64,000 bases of DNA from the NCBI GenBank assembly GCA_959347315.1, contig OY365815.1:20322803-20386802 (forward strand). Direction: 5' to 3'. Origin of the DNA: Bimastos eiseni. Taxonomy: Eukaryota; Annelida; Clitellata; Crassiclitellata; Lumbricidae. Shown in pieces: positions 1 through 12,180 of the stretch (positions are counted from its first letter, which is position 1; each line of letters begins with the position of its first letter). The notes beneath the pieces are model-generated. The model ran no database searches and was not told where the DNA came from. It was given only the letters and a program-made list of their open reading frames with translations. The position numbers and the translations under genes are program-made.

Positions 1-126
1 AACAACTTGCAATTCATTAGCCTCAGCATTAGAACACTTGTGGTCAGTCTTTTCGGGGGTCAAACAGACCATCCCATCACATTGTACAGTGAATATGCAC
101 CCATGTGTTAGAGCAAGTTTGTTTGG
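1..126 (-). CDS. Partial coding exon of the left-hand gene (runs off the window)
   Basis: On the minus strand a pyrimidine-rich tract ending in GTAG at 127-130 is followed by 42 uninterrupted codons to the window edge. The peptide starts PNKLALTHGCIFTVQ and contains four cysteines and a mixed polar composition, unlike the low-complexity open frames elsewhere. The in-frame TAG lies exactly in the acceptor, so the exon must begin at 126 in phase 0. It lies downstream of the other minus-strand exons and probably belongs to the same gene. The exon at 624-744 ends in phase 1, so at least one exon linking the two is unresolved. No domain is recognised. Confidence 0.5.
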
Positions 127-255
127 CTACCAGTGAAACAGAAATCTTCAAATGTCTATGCCTAGGATGGGAATTGAATCTTCAACATCTAACTAACCAC
201 AAACACACATCCAATTAGCATACAATACCTTGAGTATTCCTTCTATGAAACTTAC

Positions 256-315
256 ATCAGAGGCATCCATTAAAGGTGTCCACAAAGGGGCCCCAAATGC
301 AGACAAATGAGAAGA
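256..315 (-). CDS. Weak candidate 60-nt exon
   Basis: A perfect GTAAGT donor on the minus strand (250-255) ends a 20-codon open segment containing GAPLWTPLMDASD, which resembles an ankyrin-repeat turn (TPLM). The only possible acceptor in that frame is ATAG at 316-319, which lacks a pyrimidine tract. The phases (0 to 0) fit the exon at 1-126 but not the exon at 624-744. It may be a true exon, an alternative exon or chance. Confidence 0.2.
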
Positions 316-623
316 CTATATTCATTGAATAGCCTGTTTTGTAATAAATCTCTATTGGCTTTTTCTTTGACTTATCAGGCAATTTGACATGCTTGTTGAC
401 AGTTTAGCAGCCACTATAGCCTGATGCCTTGAGCATTATCTGTATTACAATAGTTCTATGCAAATCACAGTCCCGATTAATTTCTTCCTCGTAGTGAAAT
501 TACTATTGGCCATGGAAACCAACAAGATGAAGCTTTCCCTATATCTTCTACCACTGATAAATTGCAGATTCTATACTTTATTGCAGATGAATATTGCATG
601 AATCATTATTCAAGTGCACTGAC

Positions 624-744
624 CTGTTTTATTTTCATTGAGATCAACAGCTGTAATTGTCAGAGATGCTTGACTACTAGTACCATCCCCACAATAGACA
701 GAAGTTTTATCGTCTTTTACAGAGTCCAGTTTAATAACTTCATC
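624..744 (-). CDS. Internal coding exon of the left-hand gene
   Basis: The minus strand reads a good acceptor (AATTGTTTTCAG) directly before 744 and a donor CAG/GTCAGT after 624. The 121-nt exon is open in one frame from phase 0 to phase 1. It encodes about 40 residues beginning DEVIKLDSVKDDKTS and rich in Asp, Ser, Thr and Lys. Its phase-0 start matches the phase-0 end of the exon at 3295-4448, so a direct join across a 2.5-kb intron is possible. No domain recognised. The splice sites and composition are seen; membership in the same transcript is inference. Confidence 0.6.
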
Positions 745-3294
745 CTGAAAACAATTCCATGGTATGATTATAAGATGATGATTATGATTTATGATTATAT
801 TATGAAGTATGATTATAATTATTATTATGAAAACTAGACGTTTACTCATCCTATGACTAGGGCTGTAAATTTTTCGCAGTAATCGCGGGATTTGCAAAAA
901 TAAAAAATTTGAGATGCTGGCACAAAATTTTATGTTTAGCCGCAAATGGCCACACATTCTCAAAATTGCTTAAAACATGTTGACAATGTTGATAGGCTGT
1001 GATGGAAACTGAGCGGCAAAATGTAAATAAGTCTTCGAGTAAGCATCGTAAGTTCGATAAGTAACTAAGTTATCATTAGTTAAGTCAAGTTCGAAAAGAA
1101 GGTGAACCTTGACAAATCGACAATAATGTAATCAATGGTTTGCACCGACTCACTGTATCTAAGCTGTGACATAATGGTTATTAGCGGCATTTCTGTTTAC
1201 AAGTACTGACTACTGATAAATCGAATTTTAGTATTTCTGCATTCAAGTAACTAATTTGAAATGGACAGCTCAAAATGTTTAGTCAAATTAAAAACTGCTA
1301 TGTATGTAACACCGCAGATGAGGGCACACAAGTGTAAGCATGGTATGTTTCATGTGAGCAGCGATCTACTATTTTGAAAGTACATGCATTAAATCCGAAT
1401 GACAGTTGGACTAAACACCTGAATATTGACGTTCACAAGCGCAGAGCAGAGAATGTTGAGAGTGGAAGGGGAAAAGGGAAATGTTGCAATCTGCTCTTTC
1501 AGCTGTGTTTGCAAAGCAGACATCACAGCAACAGCATCCGCCATCAATGGCATGAACGATTGTTGTTTATAGTCACTTATTGACTTATTTATCGTGTTAC
1601 AAATTTGACCGTAAACACGTCACAAATTCTGTGTTTTTTGCCGCGATTGGCCCGCGAAGTTTTCAATTTTTGACTGAGAAAAATTTCCAGAACTACCTAA
1701 GATCATTTAAAAACAACTTTGAAATGAATTATCCATTTCAAATCAGCCCACGAGCCACGTTTAAGCAAGCCACATGTTGACGAGCACCTGGGGCAACTGC
1801 TGTTCTATTATTTGTATTATTCTCAAAATTAACTTTGTAACATTACCTAATGAAATTTATTATGATTTTCCTTATAGCAGCATCACCTGTGGAACTGAAA
1901 TGATGTTTAGTTAGTGTAACAAAAAAGGTTGTCTTCAGGACTGACATTTCTGTTCATTCATATTATTAATTGGCGACAAGTCACTTTTGACAAGTCAAAA
2001 GTTCACAGGATGTCACAATACTAAAACCTTAAACACAAGAGCTCCTGAAGAATAGACATAAAATTCAAATCCCACATCAAAAGGACATCTGTTTGACATT
2101 AAACCTGGCATATAAAGAGGCTGTTCAAAATATCTGACAACAAGTTTAACAAAACTCAATATAAGCTGCCAAAATTATTTCATGGAAATAATAGATTATA
2201 TTATATCGCATTATTGATCCAAAGAACACACATAAACAAAAATAATAACTGCCCAGTAGTTGCTGTCAGTAAGTCGTTGATTGTTACATTTTGGAAAAAT
2301 GCGATTGTTAAGGTCATGTTTCAATGGAATAAAGCGTTAAAAAGCAGATTTATGCAAAAGGAGCGCTGGAAATATGAATTAGATGAAGCTCAGCATGTAA
2401 AATATTTCCCATATAACTTGTATAATACACAAAACTCCAGTAAAAGAAAGTAAAAAATTTGGCACAATAAAAGTTTTACATTTTGTCAATTTTCATATTT
2501 GGAAATAAATTTTGAAAATCAACATTTCCCCTTAAATTTCAAATATTGTTTGAAAACAGAAAAAGAATAAACCTACATTAAAGTCTTTGCAGTCAAATAG
2601 AAAGCTGCAACAATTTTGGTTCCTTATTAAGATTTGATACAATTGCTTTGCTACAATGATGGTGAGTTCTCTGCCCGAAGGGCAGGTCCATTTGGCTTTA
2701 CGCCACCCAAGGATGAGGTGAGTGAGGTCGTTACCCATTGCCTTCCTCACAGACAATTGTGGGTGAGCAACATGTCCATGGTCGCAGTGATCCGGGGTGG
2801 GTTCAAACCTGCGATCTTCCGAACGCAAGGCACCGAACATCCCACTACACCACCGCACCTTATTGTACACATAATGGAGCTATCTAATTTTAAAAGTTGT
2901 GTGAAACATCTAGTGATGGTTGCTTTTGTTAAATCAGAATCAGAACTAAAGAAATTTTAAAGCAGTTGAATAATTTCTTAAGTTCAATCTGATGGAATTG
3001 GAGTACCAATGTCTGCATTATGTGCATCTATAGCAAAGCAATTATCAAATCTGTTAAGAAACCAACAATTTTTGCAGCTTTTTAAGATGACTGCAAAGCA
3101 ACTTGTACAAAGTAAGCGGACAAATCCAATTTCTCTACCATGGGCACAGGGCAGCCAAGACATCATGTCGTCTGTAAAACCATCTGGAAAATAAGTACCT
3201 CGTCACGTCTTCAAAAATTACTAAACCCTCTTCTTTTCTAAAATGTGTCACTATGAATTAGGGCAGCCATATAGGCTATAACCACAACACTTAC
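745..3294 (-). other. Probable intron
   Basis: AT-rich sequence between two phase-0 splice sites on the minus strand. It contains a tRNA-headed SINE (2634-2859). A short minus-strand open segment near 2984-3190 starts after a TTTTCCAG acceptor, but its phase does not fit the flanking exons. The remainder shows no supported gene. Confidence 0.5.
2634..2859 (-). mobile_element. tRNA-derived SINE
   Basis: Read on the minus strand, the element begins with an A-box-like GTGGTGTAGTGG and carries a B box GGTTTGAACCC (plus-strand 2799-2809), the two internal RNA polymerase III promoter blocks of a tRNA. About 150 bp of unrelated body follows. This arrangement is typical of a tRNA-headed SINE lying within an intron. 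Ends are approximate. Confidence 0.7.
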
Positions 3295-4448
3295 TTGTTT
3301 CAATTCAGAAGCTCCAGCACGACCAAATTCAGATCGTCGCTTTGTTCCACTTTGATCACTTTTGCTGCATTTAGCTGGCAAATTATCAGTTGACTGAATA
3401 CCATTAACTCTTGTATGGTCTGGCAGTTCTGGCTTGTGAGAAGAAGAGTTAGATGATGGTCGAGATGATGGTCGGGACATGTCAGTTGGTTGGTCATACT
3501 TAAGTTTCTTTGAGCTCTGGCTCATGTCCATCGGTATATCCAAGGAAAGCGAAGCAGATCGTTGGGATTCAGAGCTTGTCACCAACGAAATTGGAACTGA
3601 ACCATCATATGCCGAACTGAATGAAGAATCGTAAGAGGGCAAGGACCGGACAAAGGATGAAGGCCGAGACTTTGACACCTGACGGTCAAAGGAAGGGGAA
3701 GATGGGGTCGCAGCGGTCGTTTGGAGCAAATAAGGCATAGCCCGGACAGGCATCGGAAGGCTTTTCGGTGATTTCGGAGGCGGCGAAATAATAGAAGACA
3801 TTTTACTGTCTTTTATTAGACTGTTGGACGCAGCAGCTCGAGCCGAACCGGATGATACTTGTGAAGGAAACCTCTGTGACACACTACCACCTCGAAGAGA
3901 TAGAACCGTATCAGCACGATGATGAACACCAACAAGTGGACCAACAACCTGTTTTATCGTTATAGGCTGTGTCCCCATCTGCCTGGACTGGTTAGCAATT
4001 TTCAAAGTGGCACCGACTGCTGGTGTTCCCGACGTCTTCATGCCATGCGCCACTCTCACAACAGACTGTGTTTCCAATTTCTTAACAGGCTGCCCAACTG
4101 GAGAGTGGTTGACATGGACAGACTTGAACTCTGGGGATTCACCATATGCTGAGCCTGGATATATGCTAGACCCAGGTTTAACAACCTGGGGTTCACTTTT
4201 CTTAACCATTCCAAATCCAGGAGGCGACTTCAAAGCATGTGCTCTATCTGCATAAGAGAAAGACTGGGCTACTCCTCCAAGCATTTGCCTTCCAGGCGAC
4301 AACAGACTATGACGAGAAATAGCTTGCTGTGGTGCAATATGATGTGAAGGCTGTATATCTCGGATGTTCAGTAGACTTGGCATCTTGAGGTTTATAGCAC
4401 TAATCTCTTTGGGAGAGTTGACAGCATCAGCAGATGTTGACATATTTG
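3295..4448 (-). CDS. Second coding exon of Ser/Pro-rich protein, unidentified
   Basis: The acceptor TTTTTGCATTTGCAG ends at 4449 and the donor CAA/GTAAGTG follows 3295. The exon starts in phase 1, exactly matching the donor of the exon at 5729-7124, and the split codon gives Ala466. It adds residues 467-850. The sequence is rich in Ser, Pro, Gln and basic residues with many SP/PS pairs, and I see no folded domain, so it is probably disordered. Near its end are PMDMS (771-775), PTDMS (786-790) and basic patches SSKKLKY and TKRRSE that could serve in nuclear import. Other open frames over this interval are shadows. A transcriptional cofactor role is possible but is inferred only from composition. 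Confidence 0.75.
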
Positions 4449-5728
4449 CTGCAAATGCAAAAAGTTCCCATGAGCACCTTTCAACTAACTGTACAGTCAC
4501 AAATTAAGTGGTCAATCAAGATGGGGCAGACCCCGAGTTCTTGGTCATTTTATCTATTCAAGCACCACATGAACAACAAAGGACTAGCCCACTTCATATC
4601 AATAGTCACATACATTGAGCCTTTCAGTCAAATATGGCCCTCCAAAAATTCAAGGGACAGTCAATTGCAGACTAGTTAGTCAGAAATTCACCATTTCATA
4701 ATGTACCTAAATCATTGCTAGATGTTGAAAAGAATACTTAAATCGTATGAGTTCATTCTACTCGTTATTAAGTTTATATGCTAGAGGCCTTATCAATTGT
4801 TACTATAGAAGTTACAACCTCACACTAGACTATATGCGATTCAACTGTGTATGTATGTGTGAATTTGGATATTTAATATCCATTGCATCTTGTAAGTACC
4901 TCACAACATTAATTTAGCTTAGGCAGTACCAAAGTTCATAAATAACAGAAAGTTAGTCTGTAACCAAATAACTTTCTGAAAAAATAGAAAAATCTTGAAA
5001 CAGAGAGTACAAGTACATGTGCACTTGTGCAGAGCTCAATCAATGGAGCCCTCCCCCCCATCCAGATATAACTATGTCATTACTCAGAGTTCCTGGACCA
5101 TACACAGTCCTCACAAGATGACCATTCATAAGCTAGCTCCAACTGTTGAACACTAAATAAAGGAACTGCCATACCTTGTGGCAAAACCAATCAACCAGGA
5201 TATATCAACACCAAGAACACTGTAGCAAGATGTATAGTACATGCGTATTATAAGTGCATCACCATCAGTAACTCTTTCAAATTAATAATGTCATGTCTAA
5301 CTAGACAAACTCAGTGATGAAAACAGAATCCATGCTTCCACGTTCAGATCAGACTTGATCAGATTCTTGTCTTTAAGTTGTTATCTATTGCTGTCACTAA
5401 TTTGAGAATTTGGCTGCGGCAAACATCTATGCAGAGCAATGAAGTCTTGGCAGCAGCATCTGTAGCCAGTAATTCATAGTCTAGTCACAACATTCAGCAT
5501 TACAACTGACAGCTCAAGAACACAAGTTGATAATCACAATTTCATCATAGAATAATTAACCACTTAGATCCACTGAAAGTACCATTACAAGCCACAGTGA
5601 AACCATGAAGCGATAATTATCATAAAACACCAATCCATAATCAACAACAGAAATCACCAACATCAGCGCAATTTCAACAAAAGCACCTAGGAAACCAGTG
5701 CACAGCAACGGTCAAACAAAAGCTATAC
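4449..5728 (-). other. Intron between the two long coding exons
   Basis: Bounded by donor CAG/GTATAG (5728 downward) and acceptor TTTGCAG (4449). The 1280-bp sequence is AT-rich with no long open frame, and both borders interrupt a codon after its first base. Confidence 0.75.
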
Positions 5729-7124
5729 CTGGTGAGGACTTCAGATTGATGGCACCAGCACAATCAACTGACAAGTTCAATGGAGGTTGTATCCGGGGAT
5801 CAGTCAACCGATTTCCCTGTCCACCATGCAGATCAAAACCTCTGGAACCCGTTGTAGCAGATGAAATGACTGATACCTGTGCCAGTGGACTGTAAGGTTT
5901 AGAAGGTCCCAGTGGCAGACCATGCATCTGTCGACTGCCTCCTGTCACTGGTGTCAAATCCAAAACCTGATTTGGCTTGTTGTACAAGACAGTCTGAGGC
6001 AGCCTATGTCGGCCTCCTGCCCCCGTGTGAGACTGCCCATCAGATGTCCACATATTTTTAGGTGCACCTGATCGACTTCCACTCATTTTCATGTCGACCA
6101 ACAGATCACTAGGCTGCTGAAGCTGCTTTGGCGACTTCACCCGTACCTGTTCAAACAAAGCTGCTTCTAAACTGGGACTTCCAGTAGCAGATGTTATGAT
6201 ATTAGAGTGCAGTTCAGCTGCTGCATGAACAACAGTGTTTGGCTTTGAAGCAAGAACCTGCACTGCACTGGAGTCATTGGTTACACAGCTTGGCCCGCTA
6301 ATGTCTACTGAAACTATTTTGGAACTGTCTAGCGTCACTTGCACATTGTCTGAAATAACACTTGAACTGTCCGTACCATGTTTAAAGTCCAATTCAATTT
6401 TTGCACCATCAGCAACAACTTTCAAGTCATCTATGACAGCTATACAACTGTCTGCATCTGCCTTCAAGTTATTTGGAACCACGACATGATTATCAAGAAT
6501 TAAATTCAAGTCATCAGAAACCGATGTATCACTATCAGGAAGAACTTTCTGGGCAACTGGGTCTTCTTTTCTATCGTCTGCTTTAATCACTGGCAAGCAC
6601 ATGTCACTAGCAGGCAGAAACATGTCCATCACAGGTATAAGGTCATCAGTTTCCATGGGGAACTCTGATAAAGGCAAACCCATTGGACTGCAATCTCCAA
6701 CAAATCCTGATGCAGCCTTCATTTCTTCCGCACTCTCTGTCCGAGTGGTTGAAAGTGGCAGTTCTTGAACATGAGACTGCAGTACTAGGCTGCCAGTCTC
6801 TTCCTCTGGCTGTCCCTTGCTCACATCTTCACAGTCATCCCCAAAGGACTTCTCGTTCAATAGTGGATCATTGCCATGACTCATTCCAGATACAACAAGT
6901 TCAGAACTTGGACTGTCGTCAACCTTCTCCATGGTCGAATGCAGCTCTTCTGGCTCATCCATGAATATATCGTCAGGCAACACCACAGGCATCTGGTTAA
7001 TGTGCAGTAAATCTGCTTGGTTCAAACGAAATAAATCATCTTCCGATTTTTCCACTGTGGAATTCACTTCAACTGTTATCTTGTCCAGTGGCTGATCAAC
7101 AAATGTACTTGTATCAGCTTCCAT
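5729..7124 (-). CDS. First coding exon of an acidic, probably nuclear, protein, unidentified
   Basis: An ATG at 7124 opens 465 codons ending at donor CAG/GTATAG. An in-frame TGA lies 33 nt upstream, so this is the first usable methionine. A strong acceptor (TTTTTTTCATAG) places the exon start at 7165, so a 5-prime UTR exon probably lies further right. The N-terminal half is acidic (MEADTSTFVDQ start, many Asp, Glu and Ser). The C-terminal half is Gly/Ser/Pro-rich and ends in PLNLS (448-452). No catalytic or zinc-finger motif is visible. A minus-strand GCG/GTAAGT donor at about 10525 is one possible source of the UTR exon. Coding status is well supported by length, phase and composition; function is unknown. 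Confidence 0.8.
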
Positions 7125-7165
7125 TAATGGTGTGCTCTTAAATCTTCTTTTAAATATTCAACTAG

Positions 7166-8257
7166 CTATGAAAAAAATCACACTACGATGTAAGATTCAC
7201 ATTCAATTAAGTTCTTTATTCAAAAACATGATCTATTAAACCTGAAATCCAAGTGGAAGTAGAGTAAAGCTCATGAGATGACAGTCAAATTCTGTCAGTA
7301 ATATACAACACTAGCCTAACTGCCCGGCATTGCCCAAGATTAAATTTTGAACTCAGCGGTCACCCCTGAAATTTGCCCTGATCACAACCGTTCTATTTGG
7401 CAAGCACTCTGAGAGACACCGGGTTATATAATGACCGAGCCTGATTTGCATATTAAAATTAACTCAACCTTCAGATGATGCAAATGGTGGCTGTCATTAT
7501 ATCGAATGTCTGCAAATTAGAAACTACAAATGTCGAAATATCGGAATATCAAGTACTAAATAGTACACTATAGTTTCGACAAAGCAACCGGAACAAAATC
7601 CCACACTTTCTAACTGAACACAGCAAATGAAATTACTACACCCTAAGCAAATAATTCTGGCTCTTTGCATCTGAATTTCACTTCCTCTGACTGGCTATAT
7701 TCAGCATCTGCTCCTTGTTCATACGGCTGAGGACAAAGCTAACGAAGAGGAGTAATTGGAAGAATAGGAGGTTGTGGGGAACAAATCATGTCAGTTTCTG
7801 ATTTTGACTTGAAGTGTTCCATAGGTGATCATAATTTCGCCAAGTGAAGCCTTGTTTCATAAAACACCTGATTTGCATATTAAATTAGCACCGCCATCGT
7901 ACCACATGTTGCAAATTGCTGTGTACCATGATATGAAATATCGGTCATCTTGTCAATCTGAAACCAAGATTGTCAAAATATTGGCAATTAAAAATAAATT
8001 GTGCGTTGAAAACAGTGACTTTGACTTAGAAATCCGCACAAGAACAATTTCTTAAAATGTTCATATCGCCAGAGTGTTCCGTTCGCAAGCCTTTCCTGGG
8101 ACCAAAAGAAACATTTTCTACTTTATAGCTTAGATCATGTTGCTAGGAAATAGTGTGCTATAGACTTTTCTCTTCACCTCTTAACCTGGAATCACCTCAC
8201 ATAAAGCTGAAACCTGCATTATAATTAAGTACTCAAGCCAACAGCTATAAATTCATA
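7166..8257. other. AT-rich upstream or intronic sequence
   Basis: No supported gene. Two stretches (7440-7462 and 7868-7890) share CTGATTTGCATATTAAA, suggesting fragments of a dispersed repeat. Confidence 0.4.
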
Positions 8258-8677
8258 TAGGGCATAACTGGAAATCGCCTCAGACATTCACCTTGGCTGA
8301 ATATCACGTTTTCGGGACTATTCAGAAGTATTTGCCTCAGCAAATATCACACACACACACACAAACAGTTAAAAATAAAAATAATGTTATTCAATATTTT
8401 TTAGAAACATTTAATAACCTAAATACAAAAAATTAAATATTTTATGCTAAAATAATTAATAATAGTTGTTAAAGGCACAAACATTTATTCTGGTAATGAT
8501 TTATCATGCAAAACGGCCAAAGTGACGAAAGTCGGAATTCTAAGAGTCACCTGTGGATGCTACTCGCTGAGCCGAAGTTGTCAAGTACTATTCGGTTCAT
8601 ACCTGGTTCCGGCAAATAGTGCGTCCAAATACTCGGATTCGGTACTCGGTGGAAATTATCTACTCGGTTATGCCCTA
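8258..8677 (+). mobile_element. hAT-like MITE, family B, copy 1
   Basis: The 420-bp element begins TAGGGCATAACTGG and ends CGGTTATGCCCTA, forming terminal inverted repeats. It is flanked by AATTCATA (8250-8257) and ATTTCATA (8678-8685), an 8-bp target duplication with one mismatch. A second copy lies inverted at 45908-46325. An 8-bp duplication is characteristic of hAT transposons. No transposase is encoded, so it is non-autonomous. Confidence 0.8.
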
Positions 8678-10390
8678 ATTTCATATGCCATATTGAACAG
8701 CTGGCAAATCATTGATTAAAGCAACATGTGAATATAATGCATCACTATATTACATTATTAAATAAGCATTACATTTCTTTCATCACCAGAATGCAATCTG
8801 CACCATTATAACTAACTCAACCTCGATGTTTTCAATGCAATTCAAGAAATGGACATAGTGCAAAACAAATGTACATGCTATTTTTGGTAATAAAATTATT
8901 TAAACATAAGCAAAATTTAGATGGATTTTGCTAATCTTATGACAGCTGTTGCTTCATCTGTGCATCAAAGAAATAACATTTTGTCTTACCACACTTTTTT
9001 ATTACATAATTAAGTAAGAGCCTTGGTCTTTTGGAAATAACCTGAAATAATAATTGCTTCTTTGTATATATTAGCCTATGATAAATCACAAAATGTCAAT
9101 TTTTTACATAATAGTTTTCAAAGAGTCATGACCAAGTTTTACAAGCTTTTCAAATTCAAGTCGTACATATGTTATCATTCTGCAACTAAAAGTGCATTTC
9201 TAAAGGTTTATTTAAATAAAAATTAAGAAAAGTAAATTTTGTGCTGACTTGAACTTGTATAAGAAGTAACTTTGAAACCCGTGACAAATTGTCAGGCAAG
9301 CAAGAACAGTAAGTCAAAATATGCATACATCTGCAATCAAATGTATCACTTTCTGAAATTAAAATTACACGGCTTTACTAGCATTAAGTAGCATTTTCAT
9401 GGACTTAAAAATAAAACGCAGACTTTACTCGCAAAAATCGGAACTTTGTATCCTTCCTCAAACTCATGCTTCTAAGTCAGAATTTGCGATTATTAATGGC
9501 AGCCTCGCTTTTACGTCAACCCGCCTCGCTTTGGAATCTGTCCATCACAGCGAAAGCAAAAACATTTTCCCTAACACACAAAAATGCCACAAAACTACCG
9601 CAACTATTAACGCACGAAAACTCAAATACGCCCTTTCGACGCAACAGAAAAACATATTTAATACAGCTCCAAAGAAAGGCTGGATGATCAGGCGTTACCT
9701 AGTGAAAATCTAGTTTTTGTATCACCTCCGGTCCGTAGTCACAAACAAGTAATATGGCCGCTGACGTAGACTCAAGTACTTCGCAATACTTAAGTCAGAC
9801 GATCGATTAAAAGTTGAAAAAATGACGCATTTGTATTAACGCAACCAGTAAATCTCATTACAGAAGTGCAGAACAAACTCTGTTACGTTTTTTGATACTA
9901 GTTTTCAACCGGTAAAATCCTCGCTTAATCAAGGAAAACCAAAATACGAACTCAACCTCATTTCTCACCACATCATCGCCTATACATGGTCTCCGATCAA
10001 TTGGCGGCGTTCAACGAGGAACGATTTGAACGCACCTCGTATGATAAGGAAATGAAAAACATAAAAGATGACAATACCATATTATGATTTACTAGACACA
10101 TAACAGGGAAAATCGTATAATTAGTAGATATAACTCGGACAAAAGCACCAAAACAGTATGTTTTATGTTTATTTTTGATCCTTGAGCAGTAAAATGAAAC
10201 CTAAATCTAACGGCTATATGAGGCCATATACTTATCTGGCCCTCTGCGATTTACCTCTGATATGTTGCAAGCAGAAAGTCTCTCGTGTCAGAGGGAGGAA
10301 AATCGAATGCTTTGCGCTGCTGTTCCATTAACCGTCCACAGCGCAATCGGGTTTTATAATGCGAATAATAAGAATGTTGAGATTTTTAAC
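8678..10390. other. AT-rich stretch without supported gene
   Basis: The overlapping open frames at 9399-9713 have no recognisable motif or splice context and look like chance. No repeat structure was identified here. Confidence 0.3.
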
Positions 10391-11612
10391 TAGGCCTACG
10401 CTAGCGTGCGAATTATGCTCTGGATTGGTTATTGTCGATTCGATTATATTTACTATCGATTTTCATTTATTTATCAGAAGGGTTTAACTGAATTATAGTT
10501 GGTCTTGGTTTTAAATTAACTTACCGCAACTTGAGACAATTTATTTGTTTGGTCAATCCTTCGATAGTTTTGTGCTATTTGCTTAACTGGCCCTTTGTTG
10601 AGTAGTGTTAAATAGTTGAAATAGACCTAATAAAAATAATACTAGGCCTAATGTTATTGTAACAGATATCTGGTCATCATAAATGCCTTTCACATGGCAA
10701 TGATGTTGTCAGATTTTTAGCGTGTAGGCCTATATCTCAAACCATAGGGCCCTAAGTGATTGAGTTCAGCTGTTCATGTGAATTGTTTTTTGTTGTTTCA
10801 TAGGGCCTAAGCACGTAGGCCTAGGCCTACTGTCATTGTGCTACCAATGTTTATTGAACTAATGATTGATATAAGCTTACTATGGATGTTTATTTATGAC
10901 CCTTTCGTCTTCTGCCTCCGATTTTACTGATAAAATTAATGCCACTTAATTGCCCTGTGCAGCAACAGTGCAGGACAACAGATTCGCTGTACAAATCTGT
11001 TGTGAATTAGACCTAAGGAAATAACCGGAATGAAGTAGGCCTAGTAGGCTGCGCCCGGTTGCACGAAGGTTATAGGATCGAGTTTCAAAATTAAATCGAT
11101 TTCCAGTAAATCACTTTGTGATTCGGATAATATAGGCCTGCAGAGCGTTGCTAGATGCGCTGGAATATGCAACTCGTCCAGCAAAAGTAGGTGGGCGGAT
11201 AAGACAACGAAAATCGAGGCTCAAACAGCAACACAATCAATATGCTTGCTAGCATGACAGCGTACAAAACAAGGCAACGTTAGGCCATTGTTGAACGTAT
11301 TACCTTAGGTCAATAGACCTACACGCAGCCATTGTGTAGGCGTAGTTGCGGTCATTCCATGTAGAAATTCAGTAGGCCTAAATCACACGCATATAATTGG
11401 CATGGTCTGATCGTGACATAAAATTATCGCAATGCATCGCAGTACCACACGAGACTATCGGTTTAGGCCTAAGTAGTTTTATAATCTTGGTGCAGTCCCT
11501 CTACGTTGCAGAATTTTGTTCTATGACGCAATACCAAGTGAATAGAATTAAGACCTTTCCCTACGGTCGCACTAATGGTTATAAGGTCAGTTTCCTGGCC
11601 ATTGAGGGTCAA

Positions 11613-11700
11613 TCCAAACTTATAAAGCGCCATCTGAAAGCCAAGCACCAGCTTATGTACATGCATGCTCTGCGTCGAATAACAGAGGTTGTCCAAAGGG
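11613..11700 (+). repeat. Dispersed repeat family D, copy 1
   Basis: Contains CCAAACTTATAAAGCGCCA and ends GGTTGTCCAAAGGG. Both blocks recur at 22865-22969, and related blocks occur at 62527-62690. Confidence 0.55.
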
Positions 11701-11781
11701 TATGTGTATATGATGAACTGCATTGACTCCTAACTTTTCCATACTCGCATAGGCCTACAATTTAAAACTCTCATTTTAATC

Positions 11782-12180
11782 TTCAAGGCTCAGCGAGGTC
11801 TTGCCCCGATCAAGATACAGGTCTGGTTGACGCAATATTCCAGCCTCATTCAGTTTCCTCCCTCCGTCCAATTCGCTCGTTCAATAGACTTGACCAGTTT
11901 ACCTCTTGAGGCTCTTGATTCCTCGAACTAGACAACAACAACCGAAAAAACTATAGCTCAGTCTCGATCCTTTGCGTCAATTGGTCCTTCCCTGTGGAAT
12001 GCGCTTTCTCCATCTGTTCGCTCTCAAACATTATCTGACTGTCTCTCATCCTTTTAACTTTCTTTAACTTTCTCAAAACCTATTCTTCTAGCGGGGACTT
12101 GTGCACAGGTAGCGATTCTGAACGGTTCACCCTAATGGAGGTTCTGTATAAGTGCTTAAATACAATAAAAATAATACAAT
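11782..12180 (+). mobile_element. LINE remnant (CR1/L2 type), end of ORF2 and 3-prime tail
   Basis: Conceptual translation with several breaks gives SRSFASIGPSLWNALSPSVR, the conserved segment near the C terminus of CR1/L2 reverse transcriptase polyproteins (RSFxxxGPxLWNxLP). It is followed by CTGTATAAGTGC and an A-rich AATAAAAATAATAC tail, as expected for a LINE 3-prime terminus. The copy is truncated and frameshifted and so is dead. Confidence 0.75.

Noticed and set aside
2984..3190. Minus-strand open segment with GFTDDMMSWLPCAHGRE as a possible exon between 3295 and 744
   Set aside because: The acceptor TTTTCCAG is good, but the required phase (1) conflicts with the phase-0 donor at 3295, and in phase 0 it stops after six codons. 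It needs transcript evidence.
9399..9713. Two overlapping plus-strand frames, 104 and 73 codons
   Set aside because: No motif, no homology recalled, and both frames are equally open, typical of chance in stop-poor sequence.
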